The notes below the pieces were generated by a model. It ran no database searches. It saw nothing but the letters and a program-made list of their open reading frames with translations, and was not told where the DNA came from. Of a stretch of 64,000 bases of DNA, positions 7,796-15,126 are shown one piece after another. Source of the stretch: Paenibacillus dauci (GTDB lineage: Bacteria; Bacillota; Bacilli; Paenibacillales; Paenibacillaceae); the NCBI RefSeq assembly GCF_000971985.1, contig NZ_LAQQ01000002.1, positions 620,001 to 684,000 on the forward strand. The letters are read 5' to 3'. Every line of letters starts with the position of its first letter. The stretch's first letter is position 1. A program made the translations under genes and the position numbers.

Positions 7796-9508
7796 TTAGA
7801 CTTTGAAGCGCTCAATAGACGATTGCAGTTCAACCGCCAGACTGCTCAGATAGGCGGCAGAGCTGGTTACTTCCTGAACGGATGCCAGCTGCTCCTCGGT
7901 AGCTGCAGCGACGCTTTGGGACATGTCTTTGGAGTGGAGAGCGATTTCGGCAGATGTACCAACCGAAGCAAGCACTTCTTCCGAGCTGGCAGACATTTCT
8001 TCGGTGACTGCGGACACTTCATGCAGCTGAACCGACAGGTTACGGATGCTTTGCATCACACTGTCAAACACGGAGGAGACTTCGGCGATCGCTTCTTTGC
8101 CTTCCTGTGCTTGGGATTGGCTGACTTCGACATTTTGCAGAACGTTCTGGGTCTCGGTCTGAATCTCGCTGATCAGTGAAGAGACATTTTGCGAGGACAC
8201 CTGGGTTTGCACAGCAAGCTTTTTCACTTCAGCTGCGACTACAGCGAACCCTTTGCCTTCTTCGCCGGCACGAGCGGCTTCGATCGCTGCATTCAGGGAG
8301 AGCAGACTGGTCTGATCGGCGATGTTTTTGATAGTGTTGGTAATTTCACCGATACTGGCCGATTTTTTGTTGAGAGATTGTACCACTACAGCGAGAGCGC
8401 CAATCGACTGATAGATTTGTTCCATTTGCTGATTGGATTTTTCCAGCTGCTTGTATCCACGGGTTACTTTTTCTTCGGAATCCTGTGACTCGGCAGCCAG
8501 CTCTGTTGCAGATTCGGCGATCCGCTGGATACCTGTATTCATTTCTTCCATGGTACGGTTCATCTCAATAGCACCCTGAGCCTGCTTTTCGGTGCCGTCA
8601 CTAATATCCTGTACCTGGTTGGAGATATGCTCGGTGGCAGTAGCACTCTGTTCTGAACTGGCTAGCAGCTGCTCCGAACTGGCAGCCAGGGTGACCGCAT
8701 TCCCACTGATTTGCTTCACCAGATCATTTAATGAACTGACCATACTGTCAAAGGATTGGGTCAGCTGACCAGTCTCATCGCGGTACGGATAATTGCCTTT
8801 GACCGTGAAATCGCCTTCAGCCGCTTTTTCCATCATCTGCTGCAGGGAACGAATCGGTACGGTGATCATGCGTGTGATGATATAGGAGAGCAGCAGCAGG
8901 ATAATAGCAGCGGCGACAGCGCATACGATAGTTACAGTCTGGGCGAGCTGGCGAGCCTGCTCATTTTCTTCATTTTTGACTTTGGCTTCTGCTGTAGCGA
9001 TATCGGCGAGCTGCGTATAATAATCTTCCAGTGTTTTCTTAAGCGGTTCGATTCGCTCTACATACATATTGTAAGCCTGGGCATTTTGATTTTGTGAAGT
9101 GAGATTTGTAATTTCACCGAGTGTGCTGCGGATCTGCTTGCGAGTCTCGGTAATACCTACGAAGATTTGTTTTTCTTCAGCACTGAGAGGAAGCTCGGTA
9201 TAACGGGTAAGAGAAGCACTGATCGTGGCGAACGTCTCTTCATAATGCTTCTGCAAAGAGGTGTTGCGCGCAGGATCTTCATTCAGCATGAGCTGCAGTA
9301 CATCACCCATATATCGGTTAAAGTTAGTCAGAATCTGATTGATGGAACTTACTTTATGGAGACTGTTGGTATACATACTGGCCGAGTTGGCAGCCATATT
9401 CTGTACCTGTATATAACCGACAGAACCAATAACAACCAGGAAGGCAAGTGCAGCTATATTGAGGACGAGCAGTTTGGAACGAAATTTGAGGTTACGAAGA
9501 ATATTCAT
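7796..9508 (-). CDS. Methyl-accepting chemotaxis protein with 4-helix-bundle sensor
   Basis: Transmembrane chemoreceptor of 570 residues. Membrane helix 1 is at about 14-34, the extracellular four-helix-bundle sensor follows to about 185, helix 2 is at 190-212, then HAMP (213-265) and the cytoplasmic signalling coiled coil. The hairpin tip is [20 protein letters not shown] (about residues 400-420), the contact site for CheA/CheW. The first in-frame start, GTG 9517, overlaps the ribosome site AAAGGAG; the ATG at 9508 is correctly spaced and is preferred. A sigma-D-like promoter lies about 150 bp upstream. The ligand cannot be inferred; the gene stands alone, away from any che operon. Confidence 0.93.
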   Translation of the reverse strand: MNILRNLKFRSKLLVLNIAALAFLVVIGSVGYIQVQNMAANSASMYTNSLHKVSSINQILTNFNRYMGDVLQLMLNEDPARNTSLQKHYEETFATISASLTRYTELPLSAEEKQIFVGITETRKQIRSTLGEITNLTSQNQNAQAYNMYVERIEPLKKTLEDYYTQLADIATAEAKVKNEENEQARQLAQTVTIVCAVAAAIILLLLSYIITRMITVPIRSLQQMMEKAAEGDFTVKGNYPYRDETGQLTQSFDSMVSSLNDLVKQISGNAVTLAASSEQLLASSEQSATATEHISNQVQDISDGTEKQAQGAIEMNRTMEEMNTGIQRIAESATELAAESQDSEEKVTRGYKQLEKSNQQMEQIYQSIGALAVVVQSLNKKSASIGEITNTIKNIADQTSLLSLNAAIEAARAGEEGKGFAVVAAEVKKLAVQTQVSSQNVSSLISEIQTETQNVLQNVEVSQSQAQEGKEAIAEVSSVFDSVMQSIRNLSVQLHEVSAVTEEMSASSEEVLASVGTSAEIALHSKDMSQSVAAATEEQLASVQEVTSSAAYLSSLAVELQSSIERFKV

Positions 9509-9656
9509 TGGGTACACTCCTTTGAGCGAGGGGAGAATGGGGCAAAACGATGAGCAATGGCAGGGCGGCCAAACGACGTGTTAAGCAAATCAAATAGTAG
9601 GGTGATTCTTTTATATATAGGGAGAAAGAAGAAAATGAATACTTGATAATACTATG

Positions 9657-9683
9657 TATCGGATCATGATATGAATTCGTTTA
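9657..9683 (-). promoter_or_regulatory. Candidate sigma-D promoter of the chemoreceptor gene
   Basis: On the minus strand TAAA (9683-9680) and TCCGATAC (9663-9656) are separated by 16 nt, close to the sigma-D consensus TAAA-N14-16-GCCGATAT. The leader to ATG 9508 would be about 140 nt. Confidence 0.5.
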
Positions 9684-9792
9684 GATGATTTAATTACCGG
9701 AGATGTAATGGGGGATATACTATTTAGCGAGGCGTAGGAACCCATACCTGAAGAAGAGCGGGCTATATAGTCAATCTGTATGATTACGCACC

Positions 9793-9833
9793 AAAAAGCA
9801 GCCCTCCGGCATCAAGACAGAGGGCTGCTTTTC
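9793..9833. terminator. Terminator-like hairpin, probably of the AhpD-like gene
   Basis: AAAAGCAGCCCTC and GAGGGCTGCTTTT form a perfect 13-bp stem with A and T tails on opposite sides, so it can act on either strand. It can end minus-strand transcription of the AhpD-like gene. Confidence 0.75.
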
Positions 9834-9881
9834 GAAATAACAAGGAAGATAATTTGCTTTATGTATATCGGAAGACAAATG

Positions 9882-9931
9882 AAATCCGCCATAGCGCGGT
9901 TCGGGGGAACGAAACCGTGATATGGCGGATT
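9882..9931. repeat. Long imperfect inverted repeat
   Basis: Arms of about 20 nt (AATCCGCCATAGCGCGGTT and its near-complement ending GGCGGATT) surround a 10-nt loop with about two mismatches. There is no T tract for a classic terminator. It may be a REP-like element or part of the AhpD-gene 3' region. Confidence 0.5.
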
Positions 9932-10073
9932 CCGGGAGTGGTCCATGATATGACAGAGGGTGAGAATGAAGGGGACATCACTCTCGCCAAATGCCGTTAC
10001 TTATTGTTAAACGGGTCCATAGAACTTGAAACACCCGGCGAATAAATTTTTCGAAAAAATAATAAAAGCCGGT

Positions 10074-10520
10074 TTAGCCCTTGCAGCCCGGGAACATTCC
10101 GGTCGAAATAGCAATCCGGTTCCAGCTGTTAATAATGTTGATTGCCATAATGATATCCATGTACTCTTTCTCGCTAAAATGCTGCAGCATACGGTCATGG
10201 ACATCCTGTGGAACCCCCTGACGGGCTACCTCTGTCACAACTTCGGTCAGATGCAGTACTGCTTTCTCGGCTTCGGTGTAATAGGGAGTTTCTCTCCATA
10301 CACTGAGCAGCGCGATTCGTTCTTCGGACTCGCCCATTTTGCGCAGATCGCGGGTATGCATATCCAGACAAAAGGCGCAGCCGTTAATTTGGGAAGCGCG
10401 GATTTTGATCAGCTCATAAAGGACAGGATCAAGCTCCTGTTCTTTGATAAAAGTCTCCAATTGCATCATTTGTTTGTAGACGGCAGGGTGAACTTGATAA
10501 TGATTTATACGGGTTTGCAT
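10074..10520 (-). CDS. AhpD-like carboxymuconolactone decarboxylase family protein
   Basis: Small cytoplasmic redox protein, 148 residues, of the CMD/AhpD family. The catalytic motif NGCAFCLDMH gives Cys48, Cys51 and His55, the CxxC...H arrangement needed for AhpD-type peroxidase activity, so a thiol-dependent peroxidase function is likely. It is helical with no export signal. The start is ATG 10520 with AAGGAGG seven bases upstream. It is the probable target of the adjacent ECF41 sigma factor: such factors are characteristically linked to CMD proteins, oxidoreductases or epimerases, and an ECF41-type promoter lies 78-105 nt upstream. The physiological substrate is unknown. Confidence 0.9.
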   Translation of the reverse strand: MQTRINHYQVHPAVYKQMMQLETFIKEQELDPVLYELIKIRASQINGCAFCLDMHTRDLRKMGESEERIALLSVWRETPYYTEAEKAVLHLTEVVTEVARQGVPQDVHDRMLQHFSEKEYMDIIMAINIINSWNRIAISTGMFPGCKG

Positions 10521-10597
10521 AGTATTGCCTCCTTGGGGAATATGATTTGGAATGTCATAGACTGTTTTCTCCGTGAAAAGCAGCCTTCATCATATAA

Positions 10598-10624
10598 GAC
10601 AAGACAGACAATCGATCTGTGACA
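10598..10624 (-). promoter_or_regulatory. Candidate ECF41-dependent promoter of the AhpD-like gene
   Basis: On the minus strand TGTCACA (10624-10618), 16 nt, then TGTC (10601-10598). The motif I recall for ECF41 targets is TGTCACA-N16-CGTC, so the -35 and spacing match exactly and the -10 differs by one base. It links this gene to the sigma factor encoded just upstream. Confidence 0.7.
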
Positions 10625-10660
10625 AAAGAATGCAATAACCAGGGAAAATGAATTTAATAA

Positions 10661-10710
10661 TTAAAAAAATCCGGGCTTATACTATTCTTCAGATTATTCC
10701 CCGGATTTTG
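10661..10710 (-). terminator. Terminator overlapping the 3' end of the ECF41 gene
   Basis: On the minus strand AAAATCCGGG, inside the last codons of the sigma-factor gene, pairs with CCCGGATTTTTTT after the stop. The coding end therefore forms half of the hairpin, separating the sigma gene from the AhpD-like gene. Confidence 0.65.
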
Positions 10711-11801
10711 TCAGGGTTCGATATCATATAAATATTCTGAATCTGTCCGCTGCTGTCCCACAGCAGGGCGCACAGATAAATGGTACGTCCATCACGCTGC
10801 AGTCTTAGCCCTGGTTCTCCATTGATTCGTACCAGTGACCACTCTCCATCCAGAGATCCCTTGCTGGCGATCCCATTGAAAAAGGCTGTGACACGGCTGC
10901 GGGTGAAAATTGGACGCAGTGCTGCGCGTACTTTGCCGCCTCCATCAGTATACAGTCGTACATCCTCCTGAAGTCTATCCAGCAGAGGCTCCAGACGGCC
11001 TTCCCTGGCTGCAGCCAGAAAAGCACGCACAAAGGTCTCGCCCTGCTCACTGGCAACGGTAGAAGAGACGGAAGCTGGCTTCAGGCGGGCATGAATCCGG
11101 CTCAGGATTTTGCGGCAGGCCGCTTCGGATTTGTCTACATATTCGGATATTTCGCGATAATCATAACCAAGCGATTCACGAAGAACAAAGATAGCGCGCT
11201 CGACCGGAGACAGCTGCTCCAGCAGTACCATCACCGCATAGCTGAGTTCTTCCTGGCGCAGCAGAAGCTGTTCCGCACCGGAATTAGCAGCAGTAGATTG
11301 TGATGGATCAGCAGTAGGGAATACAGACGAGGTGCCAGAAGATACAGGCTCGAATGCCGCTTCAGCAGCACCGGAACGCCGGTGAGAAGCGCTTTGTACC
11401 ACAGGCTCCGGCAGCCAGGGACCGGTATAGACTTCACGTTTTTTGCGTGCGGATTGCATTAGGTTGATGCTGCGATTGGTTATGGACCGAATCAGATAGG
11501 ATTGCATATGATCGATATGTATCATTTCCTCCTGCCGTTGACTCCAATAGGCAAACAGATCATGGACGATATCTTCAGCATCAGTGATGGTTCCAGTCAT
11601 CCGGTAAGCAACAGCCAACAGCTTGGAATAATACGTGTTATAGATCTGATCCAACGAATACACGTTATTCGTTTGGGATGGATCCTGCGAAGGAGACTCG
11701 GATGTTTTCAAAAGGGAATTAGGTGAATCTTCGCCCTGTGAAGCGGCAGCGAATTGCGATAGAGATGATGGAGTACGGTTAGTACGTAAGGGATCATACA
11801 T
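10689..11801 (-). CDS. ECF41-group sigma factor with fused SnoaL-like domain
   Basis: Extracytoplasmic-function sigma factor, 370 residues. Region sigma-2 spans about 50-120 and sigma-4 about 185-240; a C-terminal SnoaL-like domain (about 250-370) replaces an anti-sigma factor and modulates activity. All three ECF41 marks are present: WLPEP (129-133) in the linker, DGGGK (286-290) and NPDK (362-365). Two oddities: an N-terminal extension of about 48 Ser/Gln-rich residues before sigma-2, and a linker of about 45 low-complexity residues between WLPEP and sigma-4. The start ATG 11801 has AAAGGAG upstream, supporting the extension. No matching ECF41 promoter precedes this gene, so autoregulation is not evident. 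Confidence 0.93.
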   Translation of the reverse strand: MYDPLRTNRTPSSLSQFAAASQGEDSPNSLLKTSESPSQDPSQTNNVYSLDQIYNTYYSKLLAVAYRMTGTITDAEDIVHDLFAYWSQRQEEMIHIDHMQSYLIRSITNRSINLMQSARKKREVYTGPWLPEPVVQSASHRRSGAAEAAFEPVSSGTSSVFPTADPSQSTAANSGAEQLLLRQEELSYAVMVLLEQLSPVERAIFVLRESLGYDYREISEYVDKSEAACRKILSRIHARLKPASVSSTVASEQGETFVRAFLAAAREGRLEPLLDRLQEDVRLYTDGGGKVRAALRPIFTRSRVTAFFNGIASKGSLDGEWSLVRINGEPGLRLQRDGRTIYLCALLWDSSGQIQNIYMISNPDKIRGII

Positions 11802-12009
11802 AAGTCAGGACTCCTTTGTTAAGTGAGAATACTGCAACTGTTAGCAGAGTAAAGCATCAAAGGGATGGCTTGCCTACCAGCACAGAGTACAGCATACTAG
11901 GATGGAATGTCCAAAGTGGATAGACGGGTTATGGCTATGCTTGGAAGCATGAATCTATCACCGGCATTTCATACATATACCAGTCATACATCAGGGGTGA
12001 ACTAGAACT

Positions 12010-12480
12010 ATGCTGTCAGAAAAAGTAATCCATCACTGCAAGCAGCGGGGATGGTGGTTTGATGAGGTTACGCAGGAATATATAGACGCGCTGCAGCAGA
12101 TCGGAGTCGATCCGGAATCCGATTTTGCAGAGTTTTATTTGCATGCGGAAGATGGGCCGACATTTATGGGCAGAGATCATCTGCAGCTGTATCAGATCTG
12201 CTGGTTTGTCTTGAACAGTGACAGCTATACGATGAGTATACAGGGAATACACGATAGGTTAAAACTCCCTGAGGACTATATTCCGCTGGACAGCTTTGAA
12301 GGGGAATACGGTTATTTCTACAATCGCAATACCGGGCAGGTACTGGGTCTTGGATTGGGTGAAGAATGGCAGCGTTTTATGGACGGTATCCTGCAACCGC
12401 AGTGGCCGGATTTTAATACGTTTATGGAGTGGTTCTGGGAGCTGGAAGACAAGAAGAGTGGGGAAAGAAAGGAAATCTAA
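12010..12480 (+). CDS. SMI1/KNR4 (SUKH)-like protein
   Basis: Protein of 156 residues, acidic and rich in Trp and Phe. The C-terminal part, EGEYGYFYNRNTGQVLGLG followed by WPDFNTFMEWFWEL, has the look of the SUKH superfamily, whose bacterial members include many immunity proteins of polymorphic toxins. No toxin gene is next to it. Its stop is 2 nt from the start of an MFS transporter, so they form an operon. There is no signal peptide, so it is cytoplasmic. The ribosome site AGGGGTG is distant (about 12 nt). The family call is by pattern only; a general ligand- or protein-binding role is possible. Confidence 0.6.
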   Translation: MLSEKVIHHCKQRGWWFDEVTQEYIDALQQIGVDPESDFAEFYLHAEDGPTFMGRDHLQLYQICWFVLNSDSYTMSIQGIHDRLKLPEDYIPLDSFEGEYGYFYNRNTGQVLGLGLGEEWQRFMDGILQPQWPDFNTFMEWFWELEDKKSGERKEI

Positions 12481-12482
12481 TT

Positions 12483-13718
12483 ATGCGCTGGCTTAAAACC
12501 TACCCGCGTGAAATACAGGTGTTCCTGTTTGCGAGTCTGATTCAGTCCGCAGGCGGGTCACTGATGTGGCCGCTGGTAACTTTGTTTGTGTATCAGGAGC
12601 TGGACCGTCCGATGCGGGATGCCGGCTTTGTTGTACTGCTGCAATCGCTTGGAGGGATTGTCGGACAGCTGCTGGGCGGAATGCTGTATCACCGTCTGGG
12701 CGTCAAAAAGCTGATCGTCGGCTCGGTACTTCTGAATGGACTGCTGCTGTTTATGCTGCCGCTGGTCAGCGATAACTGGCATTTATTTATGGGCACCATG
12801 GTACTGATTGGTTTGTTCAATTCCATGTCGATGCCGGCGATTCAGGCTTTTATCGGCTTCCGCTTTGCCGACCGCCGCGGAGAACTGTTTAATATTGTCT
12901 ATGTAGCCAACAATATCGGGGTCGCTCTCGGCACCGCCCTTTGCGGTATATTGGCGGATATTTCATTTTATTTATCGTTTATCTTAAATGGTGTCAGCTG
13001 TGTGCTGTTTGCCGGATTCTTTTATGTATATCTGAACCGTATTGGGGAAGGGACAGAGGCTGGCGCACCTATCGATGAGAACAATCCGGGCCGTCCCAAA
13101 GCGGAAAAAGGCGAGAGTACAATCTGGCTGCTCGGGCAGGTGCGGGTGTATCTGTTCATGGGGATCGGTACGTTGTTCCTCTGGCTCGCCAATTCCATCT
13201 GGAACACCGGCGTATCACCCTTTATCGTTAGCTCGGGGATGCTGATCAGCTATTACAGTCTGCTGTGGACGCTAAACGGAGTGCTGATCTTCGTCGGGCA
13301 GCCGGTAGTCAATCTGGTACGACGATTGGTGGCACAGACTTCCCAGGCGCAGCTAACGGCGAGTGCGGTCTTTTATCTGCTCGGGTATATGGTTATTCTC
13401 GGATTCCATAATTATCCGGCCTTTATCGCAGCGATGATACTGATTACATTTGGCGAGATGCTGATGTCACCGGCGATTCCTTCCTTTGTCTCGGAACGAA
13501 CCGGAGCCTATGCCCCGTTTTATCTGGGGGTTGCTGGAGGTATCGGAGCGGTTGGCAGGGTCATTGGCCCTTATGTCATGGGAATCTTCTATGACCAGGG
13601 CGGACTGATTCCGGTGGGCTGGGTCGCTGTTGTAGCTGGTGTATTATCGCTTGTGTTCTATATGGTGCACAGTGTTGCGCAGCGCGGTGTTATGCTGCGT
13701 CCGCGTGATCAGGCCTGA
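12483..13718 (+). CDS. MFS transporter, drug-efflux type
   Basis: Major facilitator superfamily permease, 411 residues, about 12 membrane helices with a hydrophilic central loop near residues 200-225. The helix 2-3 loop GGMLYHRLGVKKL is a version of the family motif GxxxDRxGRR/K. The start is ATG 12483 behind GAAAGGAAA; a longer frame from 12429 overlaps the upstream gene and adds a charged tail not expected ahead of helix 1. It is co-transcribed with the SUKH-like gene. Substrate unknown; the layout (N-terminal helix MRWLKTYPREIQVFLFASL) resembles multidrug exporters of Bacillus. Confidence 0.85.
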   Translation: MRWLKTYPREIQVFLFASLIQSAGGSLMWPLVTLFVYQELDRPMRDAGFVVLLQSLGGIVGQLLGGMLYHRLGVKKLIVGSVLLNGLLLFMLPLVSDNWHLFMGTMVLIGLFNSMSMPAIQAFIGFRFADRRGELFNIVYVANNIGVALGTALCGILADISFYLSFILNGVSCVLFAGFFYVYLNRIGEGTEAGAPIDENNPGRPKAEKGESTIWLLGQVRVYLFMGIGTLFLWLANSIWNTGVSPFIVSSGMLISYYSLLWTLNGVLIFVGQPVVNLVRRLVAQTSQAQLTASAVFYLLGYMVILGFHNYPAFIAAMILITFGEMLMSPAIPSFVSERTGAYAPFYLGVAGGIGAVGRVIGPYVMGIFYDQGGLIPVGWVAVVAGVLSLVFYMVHSVAQRGVMLRPRDQA

Positions 13719-13775
13719 TCGGATAAAATAAAAAATACTCCCGGGTAGGTAGTTGCATATTTCGCGTGGGGCGGA

Positions 13776-13784
13776 TGCTATAAT
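13776..13784 (+). promoter_or_regulatory. Extended -10 promoter of the GNAT gene
   Basis: TGC-TATAAT (TG at 13776-13777, TATAAT at 13779-13784) is an extended -10 element; the nearest -35-like TTGCAT (13753) is 20 bp away. It lies about 60 nt before the start codon. Confidence 0.55.
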
Positions 13785-13841
13785 GAAGCAGAATAGACGC
13801 TGTCAGCATTATAACTTTTTTCGAGAAAAGGAGTATGCCGG

Positions 13842-14339
13842 ATGAACATGCAATCTGCTGTTCCATTAACGATTCGTCTGTCCACCATGAAAGATGCCAG
13901 AGAGCTGATGATGCTCGACCAGCTCGTCTGGAATGAGCGGAATACGCCTTCGATTCTCTGCTGTTCTTCCCGCAGACAATATCTTCAATCCTCGCCGCCA
14001 GGCAGTCAACTGCTGGCTATTCAGCAGAATCAGATATGCGGTTATGTAGGCTTCGGGCATCCTCATCCGCTGGAAATCAGCCGTCATGTCTACGATATTC
14101 ATATTGCAGTACACCCGCATTATCAGCGGCGAAATATCGGCACACAGCTGATGGATGCCCTGTGCATGCATGCTCATACCCAGCAGGTTCGCAAGCTTAC
14201 GCTGCGTGTACTGTCCACCAATACAGAAGCCGTCCATTTCTACGACAAATACGGATTCGTCGAGAATGGACGGCTTCAGGAACAGTTTTATATGAATGGA
14301 CAATATGTGGATGACATCTTTATGACTTACTGGTTATAG
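13842..14339 (+). CDS. GNAT family N-acetyltransferase
   Basis: Acetyl-CoA-dependent acetyltransferase of 165 residues, cytoplasmic. The acetyl-CoA loop is in HIAVHPHYQRRNIGTQLMDAL (split here as motif A, about 88-108: hydrophobic strand, then Q/R-x-x-G-x-G/A as RRNIGT). The motif B region LRVLSTNTEAVHFYDKYGF is clear and typical of small-molecule or peptide N-acetyltransferases. The start is ATG 13842 behind AAAAGGAG with an extended -10 promoter. Its 3' end overlaps the convergent secreted-protein gene by 13 bp. Acceptor unknown. Confidence 0.88.
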   Translation: MNMQSAVPLTIRLSTMKDARELMMLDQLVWNERNTPSILCCSSRRQYLQSSPPGSQLLAIQQNQICGYVGFGHPHPLEISRHVYDIHIAVHPHYQRRNIGTQLMDALCMHAHTQQVRKLTLRVLSTNTEAVHFYDKYGFVENGRLQEQFYMNGQYVDDIFMTYWL

Positions 14340-14752
14340 GGATGCTGGCCATAGACACTCTGGGTGATGATATCGGTCAGTTCCTCTTTTTGTGCCCGGT
14401 ATGTATCCGGTGAAAGAGTTCCGTCAATCAGCCGCTGTGTAAGCAACTCGTTCATCTGTGCGACCTGCAGGTCAATAATGGCCTGTGGGTTTTTGTTATT
14501 CCGGCGGGCAGTCTCGGCCAGTGTACGGCCTTCATACAGTTCATCATAGACATCCTCATCTGAAGCAGCGCCAAGCGCACCGAGGAAAGGGTCCTGCTGT
14601 TCACGGGTTACGGAAGAAGAGGATGTTGTGGCAATCGCCTGCGCATTGGCTTGTTCCCCGAGTAACAGACTGCTGATCGCGATGCCGAGCAGCAGTGTGC
14701 TGATCATCGCTTTCCCTTTGCGGATACGGCGATAGGTGTTCGTGCTTTTCAT
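14327..14752 (-). CDS. Secreted protein with signal peptide, function unknown
   Basis: Small exported protein of 141 residues. The first 16 residues are basic (MKSTNTYRRIRKGKA), followed by a hydrophobic stretch (17-32) and a plausible signal peptidase I site ANAQA near residue 39. The mature part begins with a Ser/Thr-rich spacer and ends in a helical domain (about 72-135, TLAETARRNNKNPQAIIDLQ then TDIITQSVYG) of a kind often seen in Paenibacillus surface or secreted proteins; I cannot name the family. The ribosome site GTGAGG precedes ATG 14752. It is convergent with the GNAT gene and overlaps it by 13 bp. Confidence 0.75.
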   Translation of the reverse strand: MKSTNTYRRIRKGKAMISTLLLGIAISSLLLGEQANAQAIATTSSSSVTREQQDPFLGALGAASDEDVYDELYEGRTLAETARRNNKNPQAIIDLQVAQMNELLTQRLIDGTLSPDTYRAQKEELTDIITQSVYGQHPYNQ

Positions 14753-15126
14753 ATGGATACCTCACTTTTTTTCATGCTGTCTTGCTAATGTTACCTCCTC
14801 ATCTTAACCTCCCCGGCTTAAAGGAAACTTAAAAGCATGTAAAGAATACCTAAAACCTGTTTATTCCGAGCAGCGGTAAAATGGATGATGCCGCAAATTA
14901 AGAATACTATTCCGAAATAGCTGATTGATGACAGATGATCCTGTTTCAAAGGGCAAGGTAACTATTAAGTAATACATACAAGCAATCTACCAAAAAATTC
15001 TAATTATAACTATAATAAAAGGAAGTCAGGCGTCTCTATTCGTTCCCATCCCCAAGCGAAATATCCGTACAGAAGTATCCAACCTTGATGTCACCGATTC
15101 TGATGAAATGAAATGGAGGCCATGAT
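14753..15126. other. Divergent intergenic region
   Basis: No gene seen. AT-rich; it carries a TATAAT at 15011-15016 pointing towards the HPt-receiver gene, without a convincing -35, and the ribosome site AATGGAGG at 15112-15119. Confidence 0.5.

Larger units (their letters stand above)
9509..10073. other. Gene-poor interval between chemoreceptor and AhpD-like genes
   Basis: No convincing coding sequence. It holds the sigma-D-like promoter, a terminator-like hairpin at 9793-9833 and a second inverted repeat at 9882-9931. A 63-codon frame at 9854-10045 runs through the inverted repeat and has no ribosome site. Confidence 0.6.

Noticed and set aside
9854..10045. 63-codon open frame
   Set aside because: It runs through an inverted repeat, lacks a ribosome binding site and has no recognisable protein features.
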